A stretch of 64,000 nt of DNA from Flavobacterium buctense. GTDB lineage: Bacteria > Bacteroidota > Bacteroidia > Flavobacteriales > Flavobacteriaceae. Every line of letters begins with the position of its first letter. Within the stretch, counting starts at the first letter, position 1. The stretch is taken from contig NZ_JACTAB010000003.1 of assembly GCF_014486695.1 (NCBI RefSeq), positions 1 to 64,000 on the forward strand. The letters are read 5' to 3'. Shown piece after piece: positions 1 to 9,313 of this stretch. The translations under genes were made by a program, and so were the position numbers. Below the pieces are notes generated by a model. That model was given only the letters and a program-made list of their open reading frames with translations, was not told the origin of the DNA and made no database searches.

Positions 1-9
1 CTTTGAAAT

Positions 10-1146
10 ATGAGAATTACCAAATTATTCAATGACTTTTTTGACAGTGAAAAAGCCGGTGGATTTGTGCTGATAGCGTGTACTGTACTTTCACTTTTAT
101 TAACCAACTCTTATTGGAGCGAAGAATATCTAGCCCTTTGGCATTTCCAAATCGGACATCATTCCTTTGAGCATTGGATAAATGACGGTTTAATGACTAT
201 CTTTTTTTTACTGATTGGATTAGAACTGGAAAGAGAAATCTATGCCGGTGAATTGTCCAATGTTAAAAATGCTTTGTTGCCTATCTTTGCCGCTGTAGGC
301 GGAATGTTGGTTCCTGCAGGATTATATATGTTCTTAAATTACGGAACGGAAACCCAATCGGGCGCAGGAATTCCAATGGCTACAGATATTGCATTTGCAT
401 TGGGAATTTTGTCATTATTGGGAAACAGAGTACCTATTTCGCTTAAAATATTTCTAACTGCTTTAGCTGTAATCGACGATTTAGGCGCCATTTTGATTAT
501 CGCTATTTTTTATACTAAAAATTTAATCTGGAGTAATCTACTAATCGCTTTGGGAATTTTTGCGTTCTTATTGGTGTTGAACCGACTCAAAGTTCGCAAC
601 CTTATTCCCTATTTGCTCTTGGGTGTTGTCATGTGGTATTTCATGCTGAATTCGGGTGTTCATGCTACTATTACCGGAGTTTTATTGGCCTTTGCTATAC
701 CATTTGGAAACGGTAACAAAAAATCAACTTCTTATATCTTACAACACTTTTTGCACAAACCCGTCGCCTTCATAATCCTACCACTTTTTGCTTTGGCCAA
801 TACCGCTATCATTTTAAATTCTGATTGGCATCAAGCTTTAAGCCACAACTATACCTTGGGGATCGCAGCCGGATTAATTATTGGAAAACCTATTGGTATT
901 TGGCTGTTCAGCTTTTTAGCCGTAAAACTCAAAATAAGCCAACTACCGGATGACTTAAATTGGCAATCTATTTTTGGCGTAAGTTTTTTAGGCGGTATCG
1001 GATTTACGATGTCCATTTTTATCACACTCCTCGCCTTTTCCGATGTTGAACATATCAACAATGCTAAAATCATGATTCTGATTTCGTCCTCAATTGCCGC
1101 AATCTTTGGACTACTTTATCTGAAAGCTAGTTTAAAAAAATCGTAA
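10..1146 (+). CDS. nhaA: Na+/H+ antiporter NhaA
   Basis: Inner-membrane sodium/proton antiporter that expels Na+ using the proton gradient and helps with pH and salt homeostasis. The 378-residue length and multi-helix hydrophobic profile match NhaA. The ion-binding pair of the family is visible as AVIDDL (D156-D157), with TDIAF around residue 125 and the conserved lysine in IGKPIG (K293). The C-terminal GGIGFTMSIF segment is also typical. The ATG at base 10 is the first in frame and only nine bases precede it, so promoter and upstream neighbour cannot be judged. It converges on the corA-like gene with about 20 bases between stops. Confidence 0.95.
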   Translation: MRITKLFNDFFDSEKAGGFVLIACTVLSLLLTNSYWSEEYLALWHFQIGHHSFEHWINDGLMTIFFLLIGLELEREIYAGELSNVKNALLPIFAAVGGMLVPAGLYMFLNYGTETQSGAGIPMATDIAFALGILSLLGNRVPISLKIFLTALAVIDDLGAILIIAIFYTKNLIWSNLLIALGIFAFLLVLNRLKVRNLIPYLLLGVVMWYFMLNSGVHATITGVLLAFAIPFGNGNKKSTSYILQHFLHKPVAFIILPLFALANTAIILNSDWHQALSHNYTLGIAAGLIIGKPIGIWLFSFLAVKLKISQLPDDLNWQSIFGVSFLGGIGFTMSIFITLLAFSDVEHINNAKIMILISSSIAAIFGLLYLKASLKKS

Positions 1147-1165
1147 ATCGTAAATCGCAATTCTA

Positions 1166-2236
1166 TTAATACCACTTTTTCTTTTTGAAATAATAAATCA
1201 TGCCGAGCAATAAAAGAAACATGAATCCCATTATTATAAAATAGCCATATTTCCAATGCAGTTCGGGCATGTTGTCAAAGTTCATTCCGTATACGCCCAC
1301 AATGAATGTAAGCGGCATAAAAAATACCGAAACTACCGTCAAAGTTTTCATGACTTGATTCAGCTTTTGATTTTGGGTCGAAAAGTAAAAACTCGAAGCG
1401 CTGTCTAAAGAAGTTAAATCGTATTCAATTTGTTCCAAAAGTTCCAAACACTTTTGATGCAAACGCGAAAAGAAACTGTAATTATCAGACTCAATAGCAT
1501 TGAAAACATTATCGTCTTTCATGCTTTTAATGGAATATAAGGAATCTCGTAACGGAATGATCGATCGTTTTAAAAAGTTGAAATTATCGCGATGCTTTTC
1601 AATTTGCTCCAGAATTTCTGGATTGGTACTCGTCTTTGAAATATCTATCAACTTCTCAACTCTGTCTTCTTCGTTTTCAATGGTGATGTAAAAATTCTCC
1701 ATGATGGCATCCAACAACAAATACAACAGATAATCCGCTTTTTTATCTCTTATTATACCCGAATGGGTTCTGATTCGCTCGCGAATATGAGTAAAATAAT
1801 CACTTCGTTTTTCTTGAAAAGAAACCAATATGCCGTTCTTCAATAGGAAACTGACTTGCTCAACATTGATATTATCGCTATTCTCTACCGGCAATAACGA
1901 CTTAATATTAAAAAATAAAACATCGTGATATTCATCCAACTTGGTTCTTTTGGTAGTATTTAAAATATCACCTAACATGAAATTGTCTACATTAAGAAAA
2001 TCTCCAACTGATTTAATCACTTCAGTATCATTCAATCCGTGAATATTGAGCCAATTCACTTTTGATGATTCAAAGCATTTGTCTAATTGAGATTTATCAA
2101 ATTCTTTATACTCTGTTAAGTCATCCGTGTCATAAACAAACAACTGCATCTCCGTTTTAATTTGCTTATGAACACCGGTATAATCCAAAAAAGTAGGCTG
2201 AACTTTTTTTCCTTTTTTATATTTTATTTTTCTCAC
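1166..2236 (-). CDS. corA: CorA-family magnesium/cobalt transporter
   Basis: Divalent-cation channel of the CorA family, importing Mg2+ or Co2+ through a homopentamer. The 356-residue protein has the expected plan: a long soluble N-terminal domain rich in charged helices (about residues 1-290), a first membrane helix at about 296-315, the signature YGMN at 316-319, and a second membrane helix at about 331-350 followed by a basic tail. The C-terminus is at the low-coordinate end. The gene is divergent from hutI, with about 70 bases between starts, so both promoters must lie in that short gap. Substrate specificity cannot be read from sequence. Confidence 0.93.
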   Translation of the reverse strand: MRKIKYKKGKKVQPTFLDYTGVHKQIKTEMQLFVYDTDDLTEYKEFDKSQLDKCFESSKVNWLNIHGLNDTEVIKSVGDFLNVDNFMLGDILNTTKRTKLDEYHDVLFFNIKSLLPVENSDNINVEQVSFLLKNGILVSFQEKRSDYFTHIRERIRTHSGIIRDKKADYLLYLLLDAIMENFYITIENEEDRVEKLIDISKTSTNPEILEQIEKHRDNFNFLKRSIIPLRDSLYSIKSMKDDNVFNAIESDNYSFFSRLHQKCLELLEQIEYDLTSLDSASSFYFSTQNQKLNQVMKTLTVVSVFFMPLTFIVGVYGMNFDNMPELHWKYGYFIIMGFMFLLLLGMIYYFKKKKWY

Positions 2237-2304
2237 GAATTCTAAATTTGTTTAAAATTAAGAATATTTATTTTTTTCAAACTATTTTTACCAAAAATCA
2301 TTGT

Positions 2305-3543
2305 ATGCAAACGTTAATCATCAACATAAAAGAATTATTACAAGTCAGAGAAACTAACGTTGACAAAGTTTCAGGCAGCGAAATGGCGATATTGCCTTCG
2401 ATAAAAAATGCCTTTCTTTTGATTGAAGATGATGCAATTGCAGCTTTTGGATCTATGACTGATTGTCCCAAAATCAATCCCGAAAAAACGATTGATGCCA
2501 TAGGAAAAATAGTGTTACCAAGTTGGTGCGACAGTCATACTCATATTGTTTATGCCGGTAATCGCGAACAAGAATTTGTCGATAGAATTAATGGCCTGAC
2601 TTATGAAGAAATTGCCAATCGCGGCGGCGGTATTTTAAATTCGGCCAAAAAACTCAACGAAACTTCCGAAGAAGAAATTTATAACCAATCCAAAAAACGT
2701 TTAGAAGAAGTTATTCAACAAGGCACCGGCGCAGTCGAAATCAAATCGGGTTACGGTTTGACGGTGGAAGGCGAATTGAAAATGTTGCGTGTCATTAAAA
2801 AATTGGCACAAAATTATCCGATTGCCATCAAATCAACTTTCCTTGGTGCGCACGCTTTTCCTATAGAGTTCAAAGAAAACCATGCTGCTTATATCGATTT
2901 AATTATCAATGAAATGTTGCCGAAAATTGCCGAAGAAAAACTAGCCGATTATATAGATGCTTTTTTAGAAACCGGTTATTTCTCTGTCGATGAAACCGAA
3001 CGCATCATGGAAGCCGGAAAACAATTCGGTTTGCGTTCTAAAATACATGTGAACCAATTCACAGCCATCAACGGCATTGCGGCTTGCGTAAAGCATAACG
3101 CACTTTCGGTAGACCATCTCGAAATTGTAACCGACGAAGATATTGAGGCTTTAAAAGACAGCGAAACGATTGCCGTTGCTTTGCCGAGTTGTTCTTATTT
3201 TATCAGTATTCCTTATACTCCGGCGAGAAAAATGTTGAATGCAGGTTTGCCATTGGCCTTAGCTTCCGATTTTAATCCGGGAACGACGCCTTCAGGCAAT
3301 ATGAATTTTGTGGTAGCGACGGCTTGTATCAAAATGAAAATGACCCCTGAAGAAGCTATCAATGCGGCGACTATCAATGGTGCCTACGCCATGGGATTGT
3401 CAAAAACACACGGAAGTATCACTATCGGTAAAAAAGCCAATCTGATTATTACTAAACCACTCAATTCTTTTTATGAATTGCCGTATGCTTTTGGTAGTAA
3501 TTTAATCGAACAAGTACTGCTCAACGGAAAAGTGATTGCATAA
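2305..3543 (+). CDS. hutI: Imidazolonepropionase
   Basis: Third step of histidine degradation: hydrolysis of 4-imidazolone-5-propanoate to N-formimino-L-glutamate. The amidohydrolase fold is shown by the metal-binding DSHTHIVYAG motif (H78 and H80 from this start), the HVNQF and VDHLE segments, and ASDFNPG with the catalytic aspartate near residue 322. An upstream in-frame ATG at 2248 would add 19 hydrophobic residues not expected in a cytosolic enzyme, so the ATG at 2305 is preferred; it gives 412 residues, the usual HutI length. A HutG-like enzyme lies 1 kb downstream on the same strand, but hutH and hutU are not in the window. Confidence 0.93.
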   Translation: MQTLIINIKELLQVRETNVDKVSGSEMAILPSIKNAFLLIEDDAIAAFGSMTDCPKINPEKTIDAIGKIVLPSWCDSHTHIVYAGNREQEFVDRINGLTYEEIANRGGGILNSAKKLNETSEEEIYNQSKKRLEEVIQQGTGAVEIKSGYGLTVEGELKMLRVIKKLAQNYPIAIKSTFLGAHAFPIEFKENHAAYIDLIINEMLPKIAEEKLADYIDAFLETGYFSVDETERIMEAGKQFGLRSKIHVNQFTAINGIAACVKHNALSVDHLEIVTDEDIEALKDSETIAVALPSCSYFISIPYTPARKMLNAGLPLALASDFNPGTTPSGNMNFVVATACIKMKMTPEEAINAATINGAYAMGLSKTHGSITIGKKANLIITKPLNSFYELPYAFGSNLIEQVLLNGKVIA

Positions 3544-3545
3544 AA

Positions 3546-3572
3546 AAAAGTCCTGATTGCTCAGGACTTTTT
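3546..3572. terminator. Bidirectional terminator between hutI and the 3596 gene
   Basis: Perfect 9-bp stem AAGTCCTGA/TCAGGACTT with TTGC loop, A-run on one side and T-run on the other. It lies between two convergent genes. Confidence 0.85.
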
Positions 3573-3595
3573 CTTTTCTATTAATTAATTATGGT

Positions 3596-4480
3596 TTATC
3601 TTAAAGAGAAACTACTTTTAGAAACCAATTCGCCTTTGTCAAATACATTCACAAAGTAAGTTCCTTTAGCAAAATCTTTCCCAGGTAATTGCTCTTTTAC
3701 ATCTACCGTTTTGTTTTCATATTTCACTGTAGTGGTGAAACTGTAAGTTAAGGAAGTATCGCCAAAAGAAATTGTGGCTTTATCACCCAACACGTTATTC
3801 TTTGCATCAATCACCTGAACATAGTAAACTTTGTCTCCTGATTTTGCAATTTTGTTCTCTGCAATGGTAAACCCAATTTGCAATACATCTGCTCTGCTGG
3901 CTTTGTCTGTTTCCACTTGTTTTCCTGAACTTCTTAGTTTGTAAGCCGCAGTTTTCAAATTGGTTACTGATAATTTTTGCCCTTTTTCAACCGTTTTAGC
4001 CAACTCTTCATTTTGACCTACCAATACTTGATTGTATTTTTTAGAATCTTCTAAAACCACATTGGTACTGTCTAAATCTGTGGTCAATTCTTGATTTTGG
4101 GCTTTCAAAACCTCTACTTCTTGCATAAGGTTTTTCATTTTTTGCTCCATTTGTTTGAATTGGTCTCTATACTTTCTCAAAGAAGCATTATCACCTTTGG
4201 CCGACTTCAATTCTGTCATCAGCTTAACCACTTTGTCTCTTTCAGCGATTAACTCGTCAGACATTGAAGTATTTTCAGCAATAGCCGCATCATATGTAGC
4301 TTTTAGTTCAGCCAAGTCTTTTAAAACATCTTCTTTCTCAGATTTTGTTTCAACGATTGTAGTTTCCAAAGCCTTCGCATCCGAAGTTAATTTGAAAATA
4401 TAAACCAAACTTCCTACTAATAAAATAGCTAAGATTGCTATGATTGCCTTAAGTTTCGAATTACCATTTTGATTTTCCAT
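3596..4480 (-). CDS. Membrane-anchored coiled-coil protein of unknown function
   Basis: 294 residues. A single membrane helix lies at about residues 10-29 (AIIAILAILLVGSLVYIF). A long heptad-rich coiled coil follows at roughly 33-170, rich in E, K, L and A. A C-terminal domain of about 120 residues looks beta-rich (KVYYVQVIDAKNN, TYFVNVFDKGEL). The likely topology is a short cytoplasmic N-terminus and a periplasmic coiled coil. I do not recognise a named family; such proteins are sometimes labelled chromosome-partitioning only because of the coiled coil, and nothing here supports that. It is transcribed convergently to hutI and shares its terminator. The neighbouring hut genes do not suggest a role. 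Confidence 0.8.
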   Translation of the reverse strand: MENQNGNSKLKAIIAILAILLVGSLVYIFKLTSDAKALETTIVETKSEKEDVLKDLAELKATYDAAIAENTSMSDELIAERDKVVKLMTELKSAKGDNASLRKYRDQFKQMEQKMKNLMQEVEVLKAQNQELTTDLDSTNVVLEDSKKYNQVLVGQNEELAKTVEKGQKLSVTNLKTAAYKLRSSGKQVETDKASRADVLQIGFTIAENKIAKSGDKVYYVQVIDAKNNVLGDKATISFGDTSLTYSFTTTVKYENKTVDVKEQLPGKDFAKGTYFVNVFDKGELVSKSSFSLR

Positions 4481-4562
4481 AAATTATAAATTTTATTTTA
4501 ACAAAAGTAACAATATAAGTAATAATATTTATTATAGTAACGTTAAATAAACAATTAAATTA

Positions 4563-4570
4563 TATTTTTG
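4563..4570 (+). promoter_or_regulatory. Candidate -7 box for the HutG-like gene
   Basis: TATTTTTG matches the Bacteroidota -7 consensus TAnnTTTG, 17 bases before the ATG at 4587. No clear -33 TTTG element at proper spacing was seen. Confidence 0.4.
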
Positions 4571-4586
4571 AGCAAATATTCTTCTA

Positions 4587-5624
4587 ATGGAAAGACTAAT
4601 TCCTTTCTCTGTAAATGATTTGGCAAAGGTTACCAACCACCGTAGTGGCGAAATAAAATTTGGCGAAAAAATGTTAACCATTCCCAAAGGTGAAAATTAT
4701 GTCGATTTTTTGAAAAGATGCGAGGCCAAATATGTCCTAGTCGGAATTCCCGAAGACGTAGGTGTTCGTGCCAATTTTGGTCGTCCCGGAGCCGCTTCGG
4801 CTTGGCAAAGCGCTATCAGTAGTATTGCCAATATTCAGCACAATCGTTTTTGCAAAGGCAGTCAAATTGTAGTATTGGGGAAACTTGATGCTTCGGCAGA
4901 AATGGAAGAAGCCAAAGACCTTGACTTTCATAAAACCGCCGACCGAAAACTATTAAGCACACTGGTTGAAAAAATAGACAAAGAAGTGGTTCACATTGTT
5001 ACCACTATAATCAAATGCGGCAAAACCCCTATCATCATTGGTGGCGGCCACAACAATGCTTACGGAAATATCAAAGGAACGGCTTTAGGATTGGGCAAAC
5101 CCATCAATGCAGTCAATTTTGATGCGCACTCCGATTTCAGAATTCTTGAAGGAAGACACAGTGGTAATGGCTTTTCTTATGCTTATGAAGAAGGCTTCTT
5201 GAAGAAGTATTTCATCTTTGGTTTACACGAAAACTACACTTCCAAAAATGTGATTGATATTTTGAAAAAGATGGAAGACCGCGTCAACTACAATACATAT
5301 GATGAAATAAAGGTACGCCAACAAAAAAACTTCCAGCAAGAGTTGAATACCGCTTATGATTTCATCAAAAACGATGCTTACGGTATTGAAATTGATTTAG
5401 ACGCTTTACCCAACATTGCCAGCAGCGCTATGACCATGAGCGGTTTTTCGATTGAAGAATTGCGTCAGTTTGTATCGTTCTTCGGCAAAAATAAAAATGC
5501 TTCTTATATCCACATTTGCGAAGGCGCACCCGATTTAGGCGAAGAAAAAAACAACCATCTTATCGGTAAATTGATTGGTTATTTGGTGACCGATTTTATC
5601 AAGTCGAGAAAGGAATTGATATAA
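4587..5624 (+). CDS. hutG: Arginase-family hydrolase, probable formimidoylglutamase
   Basis: Binuclear-manganese ureohydrolase. With hutI nearby it most likely splits N-formimino-L-glutamate into glutamate and formamide. Metal ligands seen: NFDAHSDF (D179, H181, D183) and EIDLDAL (D270, D272). The first ligand motif, usually GGDHS, is GGGHNN here with the histidine kept (H155), a divergence from textbook arginases. It has 345 residues, within the family range. The start is supported by a TAnnTTTG box 17 bases upstream. The specificity call rests on context; agmatinase-like or other ureohydrolase activity is possible. Confidence 0.75.
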   Translation: MERLIPFSVNDLAKVTNHRSGEIKFGEKMLTIPKGENYVDFLKRCEAKYVLVGIPEDVGVRANFGRPGAASAWQSAISSIANIQHNRFCKGSQIVVLGKLDASAEMEEAKDLDFHKTADRKLLSTLVEKIDKEVVHIVTTIIKCGKTPIIIGGGHNNAYGNIKGTALGLGKPINAVNFDAHSDFRILEGRHSGNGFSYAYEEGFLKKYFIFGLHENYTSKNVIDILKKMEDRVNYNTYDEIKVRQQKNFQQELNTAYDFIKNDAYGIEIDLDALPNIASSAMTMSGFSIEELRQFVSFFGKNKNASYIHICEGAPDLGEEKNNHLIGKLIGYLVTDFIKSRKELI

Positions 5625-5735
5625 TTACGAATTTGAAATTACGAATTACGAATTTAATCCAGAAACTGCAGCTCATTTGCCTTTCACTGAAATCCTACAA
5701 TTCGTAATTGATAATTCATAATTCGTAATTAATTA
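5625..5735. repeat. Short degenerate direct and inverted AATTACGAATT repeats
   Basis: The gap holds several copies of ATTACGAATT-like words at about 5630-5655. The reverse complement AATTCGTAATT recurs at about 5698-5733, giving a large imperfect dyad. It is one of several such intergenic patches in the window. Confidence 0.55.
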
Positions 5736-5739
5736 ACCT

Positions 5740-5747
5740 TATCTTTG
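5740..5747 (+). promoter_or_regulatory. Candidate -7 box for the DEAD-box helicase
   Basis: TATCTTTG is an exact match to TAnnTTTG, 33 bases before the ATG at 5780. Confidence 0.45.
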
Positions 5748-5779
5748 CTTCGGCTTACACTTAATCGTAAGCAAATTTT

Positions 5780-7033
5780 ATGTTATTCGAAGATTTATCA
5801 TTATCCAATAGTATTCAAAGAGCCGTCTTTGAAGAAGGATATACCAGCCCTACACCTATTCAAGAAAAGGCGATTCCCTTTATTTTAGCCGGGAAAGACT
5901 TGGTAGGTTGTGCCCAAACCGGCACAGGGAAAACAGCAGCTTTTGCCATACCTATTATACACAACCTACACAGAATGGTAGGTTCGTCTAAAAAGACGAA
6001 ACAAATTCGTTGCCTTGTCGTTACGCCAACTCGTGAGTTAGCCGTACAAATCGGGGAAAGTTTTGACACTTACGGAAAGTATACCAACTTGAGACAATTA
6101 ACCATTTTTGGCGGTGTTTCACAAGTGCCGCAAGTGGACCAATTGAAGAAAGGCGTTGACATTTTAATTGCCACTCCGGGAAGATTATTGGATTTACACA
6201 AACAAGGTTTTATCGATTTCGACCATTTGCATTATTTGGTTTTAGACGAATCCGATTTGATGCTCGATATGGGTTTTATCAATGATGTTAGAAAGATTGT
6301 GAAATTGGTGCCAACCAATAGACAAACGTTATTATTTTCGGCAACGATGCCAATGGCGATTCGAGAACTAGCCGATACTTTTTTAAACCAACCCGAATAT
6401 GTTTCAGTGACTCCGGTTTCTTCTACGGCAGAAATTATAGAGCAGCAAATTTATTTTGTAGACAAATCAGACAAACGTGGTTTGTTATACCACTTAATAC
6501 GCAATGAGAACTTGAGTAATGTTTTGGTTTTTGTTCGTACCAAACACGGTGCCGATAATGTCGTTAAAGCCTTAAAAAAGCATGGTGTCAATGCAGAAGC
6601 CATACACGGAGACAAATCGCAAACCGCTCGTCAAAGGGTTTTAGACAATTTTAAAAATAAAGAAATCACGGTATTAGTAGCAACAGATATTGCCGCTCGT
6701 GGGATTGATATTGAAAGTTTGCCTTATGTAATCAACTTTGATTTACCAAACATTCCTGAAACTTACGTTCACCGTATCGGTAGAACCGGTCGTGCGGGAA
6801 ATGGTGGGATATCGATTTCTTTCTGCGGAAAAGACGAAGAACCTTATTGGAAAGACATTCAGAAACTAATCAAGGTCAATGTAAAAACCATCAAAGACCA
6901 TCCATTTCCTTGGAAAGACGAAATACCTAATCCGGATGCCAAACCTGATTTAAGAAATAAAAAGAAACCCGAAGGAACTCCTAATTCCAGAAAATCGGAA
7001 GCTTCTAAGAAAAATAAAAAGCGTTGGTATTAA
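5780..7033 (+). CDS. DEAD-box ATP-dependent RNA helicase (RhlE-like), with DESD motif II
   Basis: ATP-driven remodelling of RNA duplexes or RNPs, probably in ribosome assembly or RNA decay. Motifs in order: Q-motif PTPIQEKAIP, motif I AQTGTGKTAAF, GG and TPTRELAVQ, motif II at residues 156-159, SAT motif III, and in the second RecA domain ATDIAARGID and HRIGRTGRAG. Motif II reads DESD instead of DEAD; the Mg/ATP-coordinating D and E are intact, so the enzyme should still work. The basic C-terminal tail (about 375-417, many K, R, N) is typical of RhlE-type RNA-binding extensions. The last four bases overlap the convergent kinase gene. Confidence 0.93.
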   Translation: MLFEDLSLSNSIQRAVFEEGYTSPTPIQEKAIPFILAGKDLVGCAQTGTGKTAAFAIPIIHNLHRMVGSSKKTKQIRCLVVTPTRELAVQIGESFDTYGKYTNLRQLTIFGGVSQVPQVDQLKKGVDILIATPGRLLDLHKQGFIDFDHLHYLVLDESDLMLDMGFINDVRKIVKLVPTNRQTLLFSATMPMAIRELADTFLNQPEYVSVTPVSSTAEIIEQQIYFVDKSDKRGLLYHLIRNENLSNVLVFVRTKHGADNVVKALKKHGVNAEAIHGDKSQTARQRVLDNFKNKEITVLVATDIAARGIDIESLPYVINFDLPNIPETYVHRIGRTGRAGNGGISISFCGKDEEPYWKDIQKLIKVNVKTIKDHPFPWKDEIPNPDAKPDLRNKKKPEGTPNSRKSEASKKNKKRWY

Positions 7034-7043
7034 CTAACGCTTT
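7018..7043. terminator. Hairpin at the convergent helicase/kinase gene ends
   Basis: AAAGCGTTGGT...ACTAACGCTTT forms an imperfect stem spanning both stop codons. It could serve both genes. Confidence 0.5.
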
Positions 7044-9255
7044 CTTTGTTTTTAATGTTATTGGAAATTACTTGGAATAATTTTGAAGGCTCAAAAGGTT
7101 TGACCATAATGTCATTCATACCAGCGGAAATGGCTTCTTCTGTAACTTCTTGTTTGTCAAAAGCTGTCAAAGCAATTACCGGAATTGTAATGCCTTTTTC
7201 CCTGATTTTTCGGGTAGTTTCAAAGCCGTTGATTAACGGCATATTGATATCCATCAGAATTAAGTCGAATCTTTCACGTTCCAAAGCCACAATGGCCGCA
7301 TAACCATCATCCACTATAGTACAACTCATATTACTGTTTTGGATAATCTTTTTGGTAACCATTTGGTTGATTTTATTGTCTTCCACCACCAAAATATTAT
7401 ACAAATGCGAATCTGATAAATCAACTTCGATATTATTGATAATCTCCCTGGATTTGTCTTCGTCGTATTCAAAACCAATGGTAAAGAAAAAAGTGGTCCC
7501 GACATTTTCTTCACTTTCCAAATGAATTTCGCTTTCAAATAGGTTGACTAATCTTGAAACAATTGACAAGCCTAATCCGGTGCCTTGATAATCTTCTTCT
7601 TTGCGTTCAATTTGAACAAACTTTTCAAAAATTTTGTCTTGGTGCTCTTTGGCAATACCCACTCCGGTGTCTTTAACTTTGAACTCGATAAAAAACTTTT
7701 TATCCACTACTTTTTTCAAATCGGCCATAAGGGTAACTTCTCCATTTTTGGTGAATTTAAGAGCATTGCTTAACAAATTCATGATGATCTGAGAAAGTCG
7801 AAGTTTGTCCCCAATTAAAAATTCCGGGATGGCAGTGTCGATTTCAATACTCAGCTTATTGTTATTCTTATCCGCTATGTATTCTACCGAATTTTGAATT
7901 GTGGTTATTTCATCTGCCAAATTAAATATTAGGCTTTCTAATACGACTCTTTTTTCTTCAATTTTATTGATTTGAAGAATGTCGTTTACCAATGACAATA
8001 AATATTTAGCTGAAAATTTCAGCGATTTAAGATGCGGACTATTCGACAATTCTTTATGTTCGTCGGTAATAATATTAGTAATCCCAATTACACCATATAA
8101 AGGTGTTCTCAGTTCGTGTGTGATAGTGGAAACAAACTGTGATTTGAGTTGGGAAGCTTCTTCGGCTTTTTCTTTAGCTTCTTTAAGGGCTTCATTGGCC
8201 TGTGTCAATTCGAGATTGGCTTGTTCTCTTAACTTTATATTCTTGTATAAAGTCAATAATAGCAACAATAAAATAATCAGGATAACGATGAACAAAATAA
8301 CAATGAGCTTAGAGTCTTTTAAGGTTTTTTGTTGTTGCTCATTTTCCTTTTCAATTTTACCCAATTGAATTTTATACTCTTGTAATTCAATTTGAGTAGC
8401 CGCTTTTTTGAGGTTGTCTAATTTGTCCTCTGAATAGACTATTTTATTGAGCGAATCTAATTTTGCTTGGTACAACCGGGCATTGGTATCGTCTTTATAA
8501 AGTTTATAATGTCGGACGAAATTCTCATAAATATTAATAAGAAAAGCGTCAAATTCATTCTTTTCCGCAATACTTTTGGCTGTAAAAAAATGTTTCTCTC
8601 CTTCAGCTTTTTTATTGTTATTACTGGCATAAATACCTAACAACAAGTGCAATGACATCTTTGCTTCATCATTATCTTTGCTAAGTATTTGTGCTTTAAT
8701 GCCATTGATTTGTTCATTTCCTAAATCATATTTTTTGATAGCGAAATACGCGCTGGCCAAATTCAATTTGGTGTATTCAATTTGTGCTGTATCTTTAATT
8801 TTAACGGCAAAAAATAGTGCTTTTTTGTAGTAATTAATCCCTTTCAGAACATCAATATCATTGAAATAATAGACACTTCCTAAATTACTGTATATCCAAT
8901 TGTACAGCTTATCATTATTCAGTTTTTTAGCGTAGACTAGTGCTTTATTGTAGAATTCTATTGCTTTTGCCGTTTCCGAACATTCATTGAAAATAGCGCC
9001 GATGGTATTGTAAGATTGTGCTATTAACAAATCATCATTAATAGCAAAAGCCTTAACCAGAGCCTGTTTTGAAGATTCCAATGCTTTGTCATAGTTAGCA
9101 TCACTAAAATCAACAACCGCTTGATTGAGGTGTTTTTTTATTACTTCTTTCTCCTCATTATTCTCTCGCGAATAAACTGCGGAACAAAAGAACAGTAAAA
9201 ATAAAAGTAAACTATTGAGTTTAATCTTATTCATTGGGTTAGTTAGAGAATTCAA
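7030..9255 (-). CDS. TPR-containing hybrid histidine kinase
   Basis: Membrane sensor kinase fused to its own receiver. The N-terminal signal sequence is followed by periplasmic tetratricopeptide-like repeats (about 30-270; NTIGAIFNE, SNLGSVYYF, LNLASAYFA). One membrane helix lies at about 318-338 with a coiled coil after it. Then come HisKA with THELRTPL (phospho-acceptor H380), HATPase with NLLSNALKFT, KDTGVGI and QGTGLGLSIV, and a receiver with VVEDNKINQ and LMDINMP (D669). No DNA-binding output domain is present, so a separate partner is needed. An ATG at 9234 (MNKIKLNSLL) would give a more typical signal peptide and may be the true start. Confidence 0.9.
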   Translation of the reverse strand: MNSLTNPMNKIKLNSLLLFLLFFCSAVYSRENNEEKEVIKKHLNQAVVDFSDANYDKALESSKQALVKAFAINDDLLIAQSYNTIGAIFNECSETAKAIEFYNKALVYAKKLNNDKLYNWIYSNLGSVYYFNDIDVLKGINYYKKALFFAVKIKDTAQIEYTKLNLASAYFAIKKYDLGNEQINGIKAQILSKDNDEAKMSLHLLLGIYASNNNKKAEGEKHFFTAKSIAEKNEFDAFLINIYENFVRHYKLYKDDTNARLYQAKLDSLNKIVYSEDKLDNLKKAATQIELQEYKIQLGKIEKENEQQQKTLKDSKLIVILFIVILIILLLLLLTLYKNIKLREQANLELTQANEALKEAKEKAEEASQLKSQFVSTITHELRTPLYGVIGITNIITDEHKELSNSPHLKSLKFSAKYLLSLVNDILQINKIEEKRVVLESLIFNLADEITTIQNSVEYIADKNNNKLSIEIDTAIPEFLIGDKLRLSQIIMNLLSNALKFTKNGEVTLMADLKKVVDKKFFIEFKVKDTGVGIAKEHQDKIFEKFVQIERKEEDYQGTGLGLSIVSRLVNLFESEIHLESEENVGTTFFFTIGFEYDEDKSREIINNIEVDLSDSHLYNILVVEDNKINQMVTKKIIQNSNMSCTIVDDGYAAIVALERERFDLILMDINMPLINGFETTRKIREKGITIPVIALTAFDKQEVTEEAISAGMNDIMVKPFEPSKLFQVISNNIKNKESVS

Positions 9256-9277
9256 ATATAAAGTTTTTATTCAAAAA

Positions 9278-9303
9278 AAAATCCTGATTGCTCAGGATTT
9301 TCA
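9278..9303 (-). terminator. Terminator region upstream of the kinase, downstream of ettA
   Basis: AAAATCCTGA/TCAGGATTTT stem with TTGC loop. Read on the minus strand it ends in a T-run after the ettA stop. It shares its 16-base core with the hairpin at 3551. Confidence 0.85.
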
Positions 9304-9313
9304 ATGGTATTCG

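Noticed and set aside
2248-2304. Upstream ATG for hutI
   Set aside because: It adds a hydrophobic 19-residue leader not expected for the cytosolic enzyme, and the internal ATG gives the family length.
3596-4480. Chromosome-partitioning protein
   Set aside because: Only a coiled coil supports it; there is no Walker ATPase motif and the protein has a membrane anchor.
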